DNA of 64,000 nucleotides from Salibaculum griseiflavum (GCF_003129565.1 NZ_QETF01000005.1:1-64000), one strand, 5' to 3'; counted from the first letter of the stretch, positions 48,761-58,447 are shown. The notes: generated by a model from the letters alone, not told the origin. Translations and numbers: made by a program.

Positions 48761-49534
48761 ATGACACGCGCAGTCCTATGCCGAGCCGCCACGATCGCGC
48801 TGTCGCTCGCGGGGCCGGCCTCGGCTGATGACATCACCGTCTTCGCGGCGTCGAGCCTGACCAATGCCATGACCGAGGTCGAGGCCGGGTTCGAAGCCGC
48901 GACAGGACATGACCTGACCGTCGCCTATGCCGGATCCTCTGCCCTGGCGCGGCAGATCCGGCAGGGCGCGCCGGCGGATGTCTTCATCTCGGCCAATACG
49001 GACTGGATGGATGCGCTGGCCTCGGACGGGCTGCTGGCGCCGGGCACGCGGGTCGATCTGTTGTCGAATGCGCTTGTGCTGATCGCTGCCGAACTGGAGG
49101 CCGACCCGGTCGAGATCGGCCCCGACATGGACCTGTCCGCCATGCTGGGCAACGGCCGCCTGGCCATGGCCCTTGTCGAGGCGGTCCCGGCGGGCATCTA
49201 CGGCAAGGCGGCGCTGACTTCGCTGGGCCAATGGGACGCCGTGGCGCCGAAGGTCGCACAGGCCGGCAACGTCCGCGCCGCGCTGGCACTGGTGGCGCTG
49301 GGCGAGGCGCCCTATGGCATCGTCTATGCCACGGATGCCAAGGCAGAAAGCGCGGTTTCGGTCGTCGGCACCTTTCCGGCGGACAGCCATCCGCCGATCC
49401 TCTATCCCGTCGCGGCCCTGGCCCGTAGCGACACAGCGCTGACCGGCGCGTTCCTGGCCTACCTGCAAGGGGGCGAGGCCCGGGCGATCTTCGAGGTCGA
49501 GGGATTCACCATGCTGGCCCCAACCGATGACTGA
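48761..49534 (+). CDS. modA: Molybdate ABC transporter periplasmic binding protein
   Basis: The 257-residue protein has a signal peptide (TRAVLCRAATIALSLAGPASA, cleaved before DDITVFAAS), and the ModA sequence FAASSLTNAMTEVEAGFEAATG, AYAGSSALARQIRQGAPADVFISAN near 40-85 with oxyanion-binding Ser and backbone sites. The remainder (LGEAPYGIVYATDA, YPVAALARS) matches ModA/WtpA-type proteins. It delivers molybdate to ModBC. modB starts within its last codons. Confidence 0.93.
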   Translation: MTRAVLCRAATIALSLAGPASADDITVFAASSLTNAMTEVEAGFEAATGHDLTVAYAGSSALARQIRQGAPADVFISANTDWMDALASDGLLAPGTRVDLLSNALVLIAAELEADPVEIGPDMDLSAMLGNGRLAMALVEAVPAGIYGKAALTSLGQWDAVAPKVAQAGNVRAALALVALGEAPYGIVYATDAKAESAVSVVGTFPADSHPPILYPVAALARSDTALTGAFLAYLQGGEARAIFEVEGFTMLAPTDD

Positions 49535-50231
49535 TTGGCTGACTGCGGCGGAATGGGAGGCGGTGCGCCTGTCGCTGCGCGTGGCGCTCTGGGCCACGGC
49601 GGTCAGCCTGCCATTCGGTATCTTCGTGGCCTACGCCCTTGCGCGCTGGCGCTTTCCAGGGCGCGAGGTGCTGAACATCGTGGTGCATCTGCCCCTGATC
49701 ATGCCGCCGGTGGTCACGGGGTATCTGCTCTTGCTGACGTTTGGCACACAGGGGCCCGTCGGCGGGTTTCTGGACCGCGTTTTCGGCGTCACCTTCGCCT
49801 TTCGCTGGACCGGGGCGGCGCTGGCCTCGGGGGTCATGGCCTTTCCGTTCCTGGTGCGGGCGGTGCGCCTGTCGATCGAGGCGGTGGACCCCAAACTTGA
49901 GGAGGCGGCGGCGACGCTGGGGGCCACGCGGACGTGGATTTTCCTGACCGTGACATTGCCGCTGATCGTGCCGGGCATCCTTGCGGGCACCGTGCTGGCC
50001 TTTGCCAAGGGCATGGGGGAATTCGGGGCGACGATCACCTTCGTGTCCAACATTCCCGGCCAGACCCAGACCATCCCGCTGGCCATCGACCTGGCGCTGG
50101 AAACTCCCGGCGGTGGCGCCCGCGCCGCGCGGCTGGCCGTCTTGTCCGTCGCCTTGGCCGCGCTGGCCCTTGCGGTGTCGGAATGGGTGTCGCGCCGGGT
50201 CGCGGCGCGGATCGGGGGGCGCGATGCTTGA
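49527..50231 (+). CDS. modB: Molybdate ABC transporter permease
   Basis: The 234-residue five-to-six-helix permease has the EAA loop in KLEEAAATLGATRTWIFLTVTLPLI and FAKGMGEFGATITFVSNIPGQTQTIPLAI, which are the ModB signature. Its ATG overlaps the modA stop by 8 bases and its stop overlaps the modC start by 8 bases, indicating translational coupling. Confidence 0.93.
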   Translation: MTDWLTAAEWEAVRLSLRVALWATAVSLPFGIFVAYALARWRFPGREVLNIVVHLPLIMPPVVTGYLLLLTFGTQGPVGGFLDRVFGVTFAFRWTGAALASGVMAFPFLVRAVRLSIEAVDPKLEEAAATLGATRTWIFLTVTLPLIVPGILAGTVLAFAKGMGEFGATITFVSNIPGQTQTIPLAIDLALETPGGGARAARLAVLSVALAALALAVSEWVSRRVAARIGGRDA

Positions 50232-51312
50232 AGTAGCTCTGAAACAGGACCTGCCGGGCTTCACGCTCGACGTGGCATTCGAGGCGCCCGCGGGGCTGAC
50301 CGTGCTGTTCGGGCGATCGGGTGCGGGCAAGACCAGCATCGTCAATGCCGTCGCGGGCCTCTCTCGTCCGCAGGCGGGGCGGATCGTGGCGGATGGCCGG
50401 GTGCTGCTGGACACAGGGGCGGGTATCTGGCTGCCGCCACATCGCCGGCGCGTCGGATACATCTTCCAGGAGGGGCGGCTGTTCCCGCACATGACCGTTC
50501 GCCGCAACCTGACCTATGGCGCGCGGTTCGCGCCCGCCCATACCCCGCGCGAGGACATGGCCCGCGTGGTCGAGATGCTGGGGATCGGCGCTCTGCTGGA
50601 TCGCCGGCCCGGGGCGCTTTCGGGCGGGGAAAAGCAGCGGGTCGCCATTGGCCGCGCCCTGCTGGCCGCGCCGCAACTGATCCTGGCCGATGAACCGCTG
50701 GCCGCGCTGGACGAGGCGCGCAAGGCGGAGATCCTGCCCTATTTCGAGCGGCTGCGCGACGAGGTCAGCGTGCCGATCCTCTATGTCAGCCATGCCGCGA
50801 CCGAAGTCGGGCGCCTGGCAACCAGCGTGGTGGCGCTGAAGGATGGCCGGGTTCTGCGACAGGGCCCGGCGGCCGAGGTGCTGGGCGATCCCGCGGTTCT
50901 GCCGGCCGGCGCGCGAGAGGCCGGGGCGATCCTTGTGGCGCATGTGGCCCGCCAGCATGCCGATGGATTGACCGAGCTCGAGGCTGGCGGCGTGCCGCTG
51001 TTCCTGCCGCGGCTCGACCTTGCGGAAGGGGCGCCGGTGCGGCTTCGCATCGCGGCCCACGACGTGATCCTGTCGCGCCACAAGCCGGATGGGCTTTCGG
51101 CGCTGAATATACTGCCGGGGATCGTGGCCGAGCTGCGCCCGGGCGCGGGGCCGGGCGTCATGGTGGCGCTGGATACGGCGGCAGGCCGGGTGCTGGCGCG
51201 GATCACGGAACGGTCGGCAACGGCGATGGGGCTGGCCCCGGGGGTGGCGCTTCATGCCATCGTCAAATCGGTCTCGGTCGCGCCCGGGGATGTCGGGGGC
51301 GGGCCCGCCTGA
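50224..51312 (+). CDS. modC: Molybdate ABC transporter ATPase
   Basis: The 362-residue ATPase has Walker A GRSGAGKTS near 30-38, VGYIFQEGRLFPHMTV (Q-loop), signature LSGGEKQRVAIGRALL and Walker B LILADEPLAALDE. A C-terminal Mop/TOBE domain (SALNILPGIVAELRPG and VLARITERSATAMGL) binds molybdate and regulates transport. It completes the modABC operon, which would supply the Fds and IorAB-type molybdoenzymes in this window. Confidence 0.94.
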   Translation: MLEVALKQDLPGFTLDVAFEAPAGLTVLFGRSGAGKTSIVNAVAGLSRPQAGRIVADGRVLLDTGAGIWLPPHRRRVGYIFQEGRLFPHMTVRRNLTYGARFAPAHTPREDMARVVEMLGIGALLDRRPGALSGGEKQRVAIGRALLAAPQLILADEPLAALDEARKAEILPYFERLRDEVSVPILYVSHAATEVGRLATSVVALKDGRVLRQGPAAEVLGDPAVLPAGAREAGAILVAHVARQHADGLTELEAGGVPLFLPRLDLAEGAPVRLRIAAHDVILSRHKPDGLSALNILPGIVAELRPGAGPGVMVALDTAAGRVLARITERSATAMGLAPGVALHAIVKSVSVAPGDVGGGPA

Positions 51313-51343
51313 CCGTCGGGCAGAGAGCGGCGGCGCAAACGGA

Positions 51344-51373
51344 AAAGGCCGCCCCGATCAAGGGACGGCCTTT
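51344..51373. terminator. Bidirectional terminator after modC
   Basis: AAAGGCCG-C-CCC and GGG-A-CGGCCTTT form an 11-bp stem with one C-A mismatch and a 6-base loop, with As and Ts on either side. It separates convergent modC (ends 51312) and the TRAP permease (ends 51397). Confidence 0.82.
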
Positions 51374-51396
51374 CGATGTGCAGAAGGCGAGCGCCC

Positions 51397-53910
51397 TCAA
51401 TCCGCGCCGCGCACGTCGAAACCGGTATCGGGCGAGGGATGCAGAAACCGCTGGACCAGGAACACCACGACGGCCGATCCGACGCCGATCATGTCGGTGA
51501 ACCAGCCCCCTTCGATCATGAACAGGGCGGCCACCACGAGGCCCAACCGCAGGAACCAGGCGATGCGCGATCCCAGGAACCAGCCTTGCATGCCGCAGGA
51601 CAACAGGAAGACGCCCACCGTGGCGGTCAGGCCGGCGCGGATCACCTCGAACCAGGTGCCGTCCATCAGGATGGCCGAGTTGTAGAAGAACATGAACGGC
51701 ACCACGAAGGCGGCGATCCCGATCTTGAACGAGGTGACGGAGGTTGCCATCGGGTTCGCGCCCGACACCCCTGCCGCCGCGTAGGAGGCCAACGCAACCG
51801 GCGGCGTGATCGCAGAGACCACCGCGAAGTAGAAGACGAAGAAATGCGCGGTCAGCTGCGGAATGCCCAGTTCGACCAGGCCCGGCGCGACGACCGAGGC
51901 GGCCACCGCATAGGCGGCCGTCGTCGGCATCCCCATGCCCAGAAGAATGGCAATACACATCGCGAAGAACAGCGCCAGAAGCTGGCTTGCCGCCGCGATC
52001 TCCAGCAGCATCGAGGAGAAGCGCGCGCCGACACCGGTCAGGCTGATGACGCCCACGATGATCCCCGCGCAGGCACAGACCGCGATGATCTGGATCGACA
52101 TGATCCCGGCCAGTTCGAACGCCTTGAGCACCGAGCCGAGATTCATCGCGCTGTGTTCCGCATCGCCCTTGGGGCCGGCATCGGAGTCCCTCCGCCGCAG
52201 CACAGCCAGCGCGCCGAGGCCCACGACCAGCAATACCCCAGCTACGGCCACGACCCATTGGTCAAGCACCTCGATAACGGCGAAGAAGCCATAGGCCAGC
52301 GCCACCATGGTGCCCACGATGGCGGCCTGCAAAAGCAGCGACCGGATCAGGGATTGTTCACCGGTGGCGCTGGGGAAGACCAGCCGCGTCAGCCGCATCT
52401 CGGCCGGGGCCAGCCAGCTGACCACTGCCGCCGCGACCGTCGCCAGCGTGCCTGCCCGGATCACCGAATAGCCCATGAAGAGCGCCACGATCAGGATGAT
52501 GATCGGCAGGAACAGGAACACCCGGCGCACCATGGCGCGCAGCTTGGGCAATTCATCCTCGCGCATCCCGCGCATGCCCAGCTTGGCGGCCTCCAGGTCG
52601 ACCATGAAATAGATCGACGCGAAGTAGAGCACCGCCGGGATGATCGCCGCGATCGCGATCTCGGTATAGGGAATGCCGGTGATCTCGGCCATGATGAAAG
52701 CGCCGGCGCCCATGATGGGCGGCATGATCTGCCCCCCGGTCGAGGCCGCGGCCTCGATCGCGCCGGCGGTGCGCTTGTGGTAGCCGACCTTCTTCATCAG
52801 CGGGATGGTCAGTGACCCGGTGGCCACCACGTTGCCGGCACTGGTGCCGTTGATCATGCCCATGAGGCCCGAGGCGAAGATCGCCACCTTGGCCGGGCCG
52901 CCCCGGGCGCGCCCGGCGGCGGCGAAGGCGAAGTTGACGAAATAGTCGCCCACCTTCGAGGCCTGCAGGAAGGCCGCGAAGATGATGAACAGGATGATAT
53001 AGGTCGAAGAGACCGCCGTGGTCGGCCCCAGAATGCCCGCGTCGGAATAGACATGGCCGAAGAATCGTTGCCAGCTATAGGGGGTCTGCACCGCCAGGAT
53101 CCCCGGCAGCAGGTGCGCGGTGAAGGTATAGAGCAGGAAGACACCGGTGATGATCACCAGTGCCAGGCCCGCGACGCGGCGCGTCAACTCCATGATCAGA
53201 GCAGTGCCTGCCGTCGCGGCGAAGGCCACGCCGATGGGCACGAAGGGGGTGCCGACCGAGTTGCGCGCGGCGGTGGAATAGATCGGCACGAGGTAGAGCG
53301 CGACCACGACCCCGCAGGCCGCCAGCACGATATCCGAAGTGGCGAAGCGATCGCGCGGGGCGTTCTCGAACCAGCCCAGCACGATGGCGCCCAGCGTGGC
53401 GACCAGTAGCGGGATGCCGAACCACATCAGTTCCTGGTCATACAGGTCGGACCCGGGGAAGGCGGCCCAGGTGGTCAGTCCTCCCATCTCGGGCAAGGTG
53501 CCGGAATTGACCAGCTGGATGAACCCGAGAACCGTGTAGGCCGACACTGCCAGCGGCACCATCAACACGAAGCCCGCCTTCGACAGAAGCGGCGTTGCGG
53601 GTCTGTCGGCGTCGCGGAACAGCCGGGCCGAGAAGAGAAGAAAGCCCAGCACGATCGCCCCGGCGATATGAACGATGCGGAAATTCCAGGTCTCCAGCGG
53701 GAATTGCGGCAGGAGGGGGACTTCGATCCCGGTCCAGTCGCTGATCGAGACGCCGTTCAGCGCGATCATGTGGAACGCGGCATAGACCGTCGACAGCGAC
53801 GCGATCAGGATGAAGGCAGGGCCTGTAAACAGCCGTCGGTTGGCCTCGACGGTTTCCTCGTCCACGCCCTCGGCAAGAACGACATCATCGGTCTGGTTTT
53901 CGGTTGTCAT
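51397..53910 (-). CDS. TAXI-TRAP transporter fused permease (4TM+12TM)
   Basis: The 837-residue protein joins the small (DctQ-like) and large (DctM-like) TRAP permeases. After an N-terminal hydrophilic leader (QTDDVVLAEGVDEETVEAN), about 6-7 helices precede the large DctM-like half with IILFIIFAAFLQASKVGDYFVNFAF, GMINGTSAGNVVATGSLTIPLMKKVGYHK, AAASTGGQIMPPIMGAGAF and GMGMPTTAAYAVAA, which match the TAXI-fused permease family. GGAGG precedes ATG 53910. It works with the TAXI binding protein gene upstream; the substrate is unknown. Confidence 0.9.
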   Translation of the reverse strand: MTTENQTDDVVLAEGVDEETVEANRRLFTGPAFILIASLSTVYAAFHMIALNGVSISDWTGIEVPLLPQFPLETWNFRIVHIAGAIVLGFLLFSARLFRDADRPATPLLSKAGFVLMVPLAVSAYTVLGFIQLVNSGTLPEMGGLTTWAAFPGSDLYDQELMWFGIPLLVATLGAIVLGWFENAPRDRFATSDIVLAACGVVVALYLVPIYSTAARNSVGTPFVPIGVAFAATAGTALIMELTRRVAGLALVIITGVFLLYTFTAHLLPGILAVQTPYSWQRFFGHVYSDAGILGPTTAVSSTYIILFIIFAAFLQASKVGDYFVNFAFAAAGRARGGPAKVAIFASGLMGMINGTSAGNVVATGSLTIPLMKKVGYHKRTAGAIEAAASTGGQIMPPIMGAGAFIMAEITGIPYTEIAIAAIIPAVLYFASIYFMVDLEAAKLGMRGMREDELPKLRAMVRRVFLFLPIIILIVALFMGYSVIRAGTLATVAAAVVSWLAPAEMRLTRLVFPSATGEQSLIRSLLLQAAIVGTMVALAYGFFAVIEVLDQWVVAVAGVLLVVGLGALAVLRRRDSDAGPKGDAEHSAMNLGSVLKAFELAGIMSIQIIAVCACAGIIVGVISLTGVGARFSSMLLEIAAASQLLALFFAMCIAILLGMGMPTTAAYAVAASVVAPGLVELGIPQLTAHFFVFYFAVVSAITPPVALASYAAAGVSGANPMATSVTSFKIGIAAFVVPFMFFYNSAILMDGTWFEVIRAGLTATVGVFLLSCGMQGWFLGSRIAWFLRLGLVVAALFMIEGGWFTDMIGVGSAVVVFLVQRFLHPSPDTGFDVRGAD

Positions 53911-53965
53911 TTGTCCCTCCGCTCCGTCGGGCCGGCCGGGGCCGTCCGCGGATCCCGATTTGAAA

Positions 53966-53994
53966 ATGCCGCGCCCGGGTGAGGGGCGCGGCAT
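53966..53994 (-). terminator. Intercistronic hairpin between TAXI binding protein and permease
   Basis: A perfect 11-bp stem ATGCCGCGCCC / GGGCGCGGCAT with a 7-base loop; on the minus strand it is followed by TTTTC. It resembles a partial intrinsic terminator, which would let the binding protein be made in excess of the permease. Confidence 0.72.
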
Positions 53995-54018
53995 GGTCTT
54001 TTGGCCTTTTGGCCCGGA

Positions 54019-55005
54019 TTACATGTCGCCGTGGATCATGTCGGCGGCGATCTCCGCACCGGCATTCTCGGTGAACCACTGGGCGGCACCCGGATGCCAC
54101 ATCAGGACGGTGTTCTTGTCCCAGTTCTCGGGCAGGGTCGACCGGGCCGCGCGGTGGATGTTCACCATGCGCTCGTTATCCGACATCACCACGTCCACGA
54201 CTTCGTAGACGAAGCTGGCGGGCAGGTCGCAATTGGCAATGGCGAAGTTCCACATGGACACCGACCGCGCATCACTTTCCAGCGTGGTGTAGGTGTCGGC
54301 GGCGATGTCGAACTCGGACACCGGGAACGCGGCCATGATCTGTGCCTGTTCTTCCTCGGTGAATTCGATGATGTTCACGTCGGTCTGCACTTCCAGCTGG
54401 CTGACCGCGGGCACCGGCACGCCGGCGGCGAAGGCGATCACGTCAAGCAGACCGTCCTGCAACTGGCCGCCCAGGTCGGACCAGCCACCATTGCGGCGCT
54501 CGAAATCGACGCCCAGCTCTTCCATCATGCGCGGGAAGTAGGTGTCCGAGGTGGACCCCGCCGGGCCGAAGCCGATCCGCGCACCTGCCGGGATATCGGC
54601 GATCGAGGAGATCCCCGAGGACGACAGCGCCGTCACCGAGAACGGGGTCTGATACATCGGGAACATGGCGCAGGCATTGGTCATAGCCAGGCCGGGGGCG
54701 ATCGGGTTGGTGCCTTGCAGCGATTCCGCCGCCGGGCCCATCGTGGTCATGCCGAACTGGGCTTCGCCAGTATGGACCAGCGCCATGTTCTGCATCGGGC
54801 CACCGGTGACTTCGCCGCCGCCGGTCAGGCCCAGCTCTTCGGCGACCAGGTTGGCCCAGCCCGAACCATAGGCGAAATAGGTGCCGCCCTGAGAGGCGGT
54901 GCCCACCGTGAAGCTTTCGGGCCAGCCGTCGCGGTCTTGCGCGAATGCTGCGCCGGTGGCGAGGGTCGTGGTCAGCGCGAGCGCCGTGATCTTGGTGATT
55001 TTCAT
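54019..55005 (-). CDS. TAXI-family TRAP transporter substrate-binding protein
   Basis: The 328-residue protein has a signal peptide (ITALALTTTLATGAAFA, cut before QDRDG) and TAXI motifs: SFTVGTASQGGTYFAYGSGWANLVAE near the mature start, IPAGARIGFGPAGSTSD, and GGWSDLGGQLQDGLLDVIAFAAGVPVPAVSQLE. TAXI proteins bind glutamate, glutamine or carboxylates in the few cases known. Operon: TAXI protein, hairpin, fused permease. DctBD genes lie upstream in the same direction, a probable regulator. Confidence 0.9.
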   Translation of the reverse strand: MKITKITALALTTTLATGAAFAQDRDGWPESFTVGTASQGGTYFAYGSGWANLVAEELGLTGGGEVTGGPMQNMALVHTGEAQFGMTTMGPAAESLQGTNPIAPGLAMTNACAMFPMYQTPFSVTALSSSGISSIADIPAGARIGFGPAGSTSDTYFPRMMEELGVDFERRNGGWSDLGGQLQDGLLDVIAFAAGVPVPAVSQLEVQTDVNIIEFTEEEQAQIMAAFPVSEFDIAADTYTTLESDARSVSMWNFAIANCDLPASFVYEVVDVVMSDNERMVNIHRAARSTLPENWDKNTVLMWHPGAAQWFTENAGAEIAADMIHGDM

Positions 55006-55241
55006 CTTGAAATCCTCCTGTTCGCCGGTCTTTCACCGGCCATGTCCGGACGAAGCCTCCTCTTCGACCGGGGCCCGAGGTCGGGCCATGTGGCGAAGTC
55101 CTGACGTTTCGGGTGCCCGCCGCTCAACCGGCGGCCACGAAAAAAATCGGCCCGGATCTAAAAAACCGCGCGCTTTGGGTCGGGATCGGGACAAATCGGC
55201 ATCCGCGATGTTCCCTTTGCGACACATCCGGCGGGGCGGGC

Positions 55242-56588
55242 CTAGTCGGGTTCGGCGAAATCGTCCCGCGACAACCCGTGTTTCTGCATCTTTTCGTAGA
55301 GCGCCTTGCGGCTGAGCCCGAGTGATTCATAGGTGTCGCGCAGACGACCACCATTGGCGGCGAGGCTGGCGGCGATCAGCGATTTTTCGTGGGAGGCCAG
55401 GCGTGCCGCCAGGGTGTCGTCGGGCGCATCGCCGGCCGTGTCTGTCCCGATATCCAGCGCCAGGCCCAGGGCGAACCGGTCGGCGGCGTTGCGCAATTCG
55501 CGCACATTGCCGGGCCAGTCGCGGGCCGATACCGCATCCAGCACCGCGCCGGGGATGTCCGGGGCCGGGCGCTTGTAGCGGGCCGCCGCCTCGGCCACCA
55601 GGTGCGCAAAGAGCCGGGGCACGTCCTCGCGCCGCTCGGCCAGTGTGGGCAGGCGCAGGGTCACGACATTGAGCCGGTAAAGCAGGTCGGCCCGGAAATC
55701 ACCACTGGCGGCGGCCTGTTCGAGGTCACGCTTCGAGGCGGCGATGAATCGCACGTCCAGCTCGACCGGGTCGTTGGAGCCAAGCCGCGAGATCGTGCGG
55801 TTCTGGATCGCGGTCAGCAGCTTGGCTTGCAACGGCTGGCTCATCGCGTCGATCTCGTCGAGGAACACCGTGCCGCCGCGGGCGTGTTCGAACTTGCCAA
55901 AGCGCGCCCGGGTGGCGCCGGGATAGGCCCCGGCCTCGTGGCCGAACAGCTCGCTTTCGATCAGGTCGGCGGGCAGGGCGGCGCAGTTTATATGAACGAA
56001 GGGTTTGTCCCCGCGGGGGCTGGCCCGGTGCAGGGCGCGTGCGGCCACCTCTTTGCCGGTCCCGGTCTCGCCCTGGATCAGCACGTCGGCCTCGGTCTCG
56101 GCGATGGCGCGGATCTGGTCGCGCAGCCGCGTCATGATGCCCGAACGCCCGGTCAGCCGCGCCTCTATCGTGTCGCGTCTGCCCACCTGGCGGCGCAGGG
56201 CGCGGTTTTCCAGCGTCAGCCGGCGCTTGTCCAAGGCCCGACGCACCGTCGAGATCAGCCGGGCCGGTGCGTAGGGCTTTTCGAGGAAGTCATAGGCGCC
56301 GTCGCGCATGGACTGAACGGCAAGATCCACATCGCCGTGACCCGTCACCAGGATCACCGGAAATTCCGGGTCGATCTCCAGCGCCCGTGCCATCAGGTCC
56401 AGACCATCCATGCCGGGCATGCGAATGTCTGTCACCAGAATGCCGGGGAAATCGCGCGCGACATGGGACAGCGCCGTGCCCGCCTCGGCAAAGCACTGCA
56501 CGTCGAGGTCGTCCAGGTGCAGCGCTTGCCGCGCCGCCAGACGCAGGTGGTCTTCGTCATCGACGAACAGGATGGTCTCGGGCGTCAT
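55242..56588 (-). CDS. dctD: DctD-like NtrC-family response regulator with variant GAFTGA loop
   Basis: The 448-residue protein has a receiver domain (Asp54 in GILVTDIRMPG, Lys in EKPYAPARL), an AAA+ domain with Walker A GETGTGKE at 173-180 and Walker B TVFLDEID near 240, and a C-terminal FIS-type helix (ASLAANGGRLRDTYESLGLSRKALYEKMQKHGL). The sigma-54 contact loop reads GAYPGA (220-225) where nearly all activators have GAFTGA; tyrosine is tolerated but proline at the threonine position is unusual. Overlaps dctB by four bases. No sigma-54 site is apparent upstream of the transporter. Confidence 0.87.
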   Translation of the reverse strand: MTPETILFVDDEDHLRLAARQALHLDDLDVQCFAEAGTALSHVARDFPGILVTDIRMPGMDGLDLMARALEIDPEFPVILVTGHGDVDLAVQSMRDGAYDFLEKPYAPARLISTVRRALDKRRLTLENRALRRQVGRRDTIEARLTGRSGIMTRLRDQIRAIAETEADVLIQGETGTGKEVAARALHRASPRGDKPFVHINCAALPADLIESELFGHEAGAYPGATRARFGKFEHARGGTVFLDEIDAMSQPLQAKLLTAIQNRTISRLGSNDPVELDVRFIAASKRDLEQAAASGDFRADLLYRLNVVTLRLPTLAERREDVPRLFAHLVAEAAARYKRPAPDIPGAVLDAVSARDWPGNVRELRNAADRFALGLALDIGTDTAGDAPDDTLAARLASHEKSLIAASLAANGGRLRDTYESLGLSRKALYEKMQKHGLSRDDFAEPD

Positions 56589-58447
56589 TGGGCGGCGATG
56601 GCCTCTTGCGTGTCAGGGTCGGCGGCGGCCAGGTCCACGGAGAACACCGCGCCGCCTTCGGGATGGTTGCGCGCGGCCAGCGTGCCGCCGAAATCGCGCA
56701 CGATATTGTAGGAGATCGACAGGCCCAGGCCCAGCCCCTTGCCCGGACTCTTGGTGGTGAAGAACGGATCGAACAGCTGCGCCAGCGCGTCGTCGTCCAG
56801 CCCCGGCCCTCGGTCGCGCACATCCACGCGATGGCGGCCGCCCGCGCTATGAACGGTGATCTCGATGATCGGGGTCGCGTGATGTTCCATGGCATCGAGC
56901 GCGTTGGACAGAAGGTTGACCAGCACCTGTTGCAGCCGCACTCGCCCGCCCATCACCTGGATCTCGGCCCGCGGTCGGTCAAAGCGCAGCTCGGCCCCCG
57001 CCGCCTTGAGTTTCGGGGCCATCAGTTCCAGAGCGTCGTCGAGCACGGCCAGAAGCGGCACGGCCCCGATCTTGTCCTGCGGGCGGCGTGCGAAATTGCG
57101 CAGGTGCTTGGAGATTGAAGCCATCCGGTCGGCCATCTGCGAGATCAGCCCGATATTGTCACGCGCCTCGGCGGGCCGGTCGCGGTCGAGGAAGGTCGCG
57201 GCGTTCTCGGCATAGGCCTTGACCGCCGCCAGGGGCTGGTTGAATTCATGGCTCAGGGCGGCCGACATCTGGCCCAGGGCGGCCAGCTTGCCGGCTTGCA
57301 CGAGTTCCGTCTGGGTGCGGCGCAGCCGGTCCTCGGTCGATTTGCGTTCCTCGACTTCCTGCATGAGCCGGGCGTTGGCGTCATTGAGGTCGGCGGTGCG
57401 TTCCGCGACCCGCCTTTCCAGTTGTTCGCGATAGCGGCGTTGCTGTTCGAGCCGCTCGACCAAGCGCGCCCGCCTTTGCAGGTAAAGCACCGCCACAAGG
57501 CCGGCGAACATCAGCCCCAGAACGGCGAGCGCCAGGCTTTGCCGGGCTTGCAGGATCGCCGGGCGCGTGGGCGTCAGCAGCATGACCTGCCACCCCGCCG
57601 AGGCGATCAGGGCGGTATTGGTGACGTAGTCCTCCGTCCCCCCGGGGGCGCGCACGGTCACGAGGTCATGACCGGGCGCGAGGGCCTCGCGGGTGGCGTC
57701 CAGCGGGTGCAGGCGATCCAGCGGGTATTGCCGTGTGGCCGCGATGGTTTCCAGCGCGCCGTCGGGGATCGCGCGCAGCGTGGCAAAGCGCCAATCCTCC
57801 CGGTCGGACAGGAACACCACGGCGTTCTGATCGGTGACCAGAACCGTGTTGTCACTTTCGCGCCAGGCGGCTTCGAAATCGTCGAGCCGCAGCTTGACCG
57901 CGATGACACCGACGATTTCGGTCCCGTCGAGGATCGGCGCGGCGAAATAATAACCACGCTGGCCCGAGGTCGTGCCCAAGGCGTGAAAACGCCCGCGTCC
58001 GTTGTCGATGGCATCGCGGAAATAGGGGCGGTAGTCGAAGCGCCTGCCGACGAAGGATTTGTCGCGCCGGTAGTTGCTGGCCGCGATGGTCAGGCCGTCG
58101 GCATCCATCACCCAGATATCGGCCACGTCCAGCGTCAGGGTCGATTGGCGCAATTGTTCATTTGCATAGGGCACGAGGCCCTGATTGTCGGGATCACGGA
58201 GGATTCGTGTCAGGATCGGACGCTCGGCCAGAAGGCCGGGCAGAACTTCGGTTCGGGCCAGCGCCCCGCGCAAGGATTGCGTGGCCAGGCGCAGGGTCGC
58301 CTCTTCGCGCATCGCGGTCTGGATCACGAAATAGCGTTCCACCCGCGGCAGCACGGCCAAAGCGGCCAACATCATGAGTGCCAACCCCAGCAGAAGCAGA
58401 CGCGGCAGGCGCGATATGGTGAAGGGTCTGGGGCGGCGGGCGGTCAT
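56585..58447 (-). CDS. dctB: DctB-like sensor histidine kinase
   Basis: The 620-residue kinase has helix 1 (about 16-36), a periplasmic double-PAS/Cache-like sensor (about 40-300), helix 2 (about 303-325), a coiled-coil linker and a HisKA domain with His400 in SAALSHEFNQPLAAVKAY, followed by an HATPase domain (QVLVNLLSNALDAM, DRGPGLDDD and GKGLGLGLSISYNIVRDFGG). The layout is that of DctB. The start at 58447 is the first Met in frame that precedes the first helix. It pairs with DctD and probably senses the ligand of the downstream TAXI transporter. Confidence 0.9.
   Translation of the reverse strand: MTARRPRPFTISRLPRLLLLGLALMMLAALAVLPRVERYFVIQTAMREEATLRLATQSLRGALARTEVLPGLLAERPILTRILRDPDNQGLVPYANEQLRQSTLTLDVADIWVMDADGLTIAASNYRRDKSFVGRRFDYRPYFRDAIDNGRGRFHALGTTSGQRGYYFAAPILDGTEIVGVIAVKLRLDDFEAAWRESDNTVLVTDQNAVVFLSDREDWRFATLRAIPDGALETIAATRQYPLDRLHPLDATREALAPGHDLVTVRAPGGTEDYVTNTALIASAGWQVMLLTPTRPAILQARQSLALAVLGLMFAGLVAVLYLQRRARLVERLEQQRRYREQLERRVAERTADLNDANARLMQEVEERKSTEDRLRRTQTELVQAGKLAALGQMSAALSHEFNQPLAAVKAYAENAATFLDRDRPAEARDNIGLISQMADRMASISKHLRNFARRPQDKIGAVPLLAVLDDALELMAPKLKAAGAELRFDRPRAEIQVMGGRVRLQQVLVNLLSNALDAMEHHATPIIEITVHSAGGRHRVDVRDRGPGLDDDALAQLFDPFFTTKSPGKGLGLGLSISYNIVRDFGGTLAARNHPEGGAVFSVDLAAADPDTQEAIAAQ

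Noticed and set aside
55006-55241. Sigma-54 promoter in front of the TAXI binding-protein gene
   Set aside because: No TGGCAC-N5-TTGC-type sequence is visible on the minus strand here, though T-rich tracts occur.
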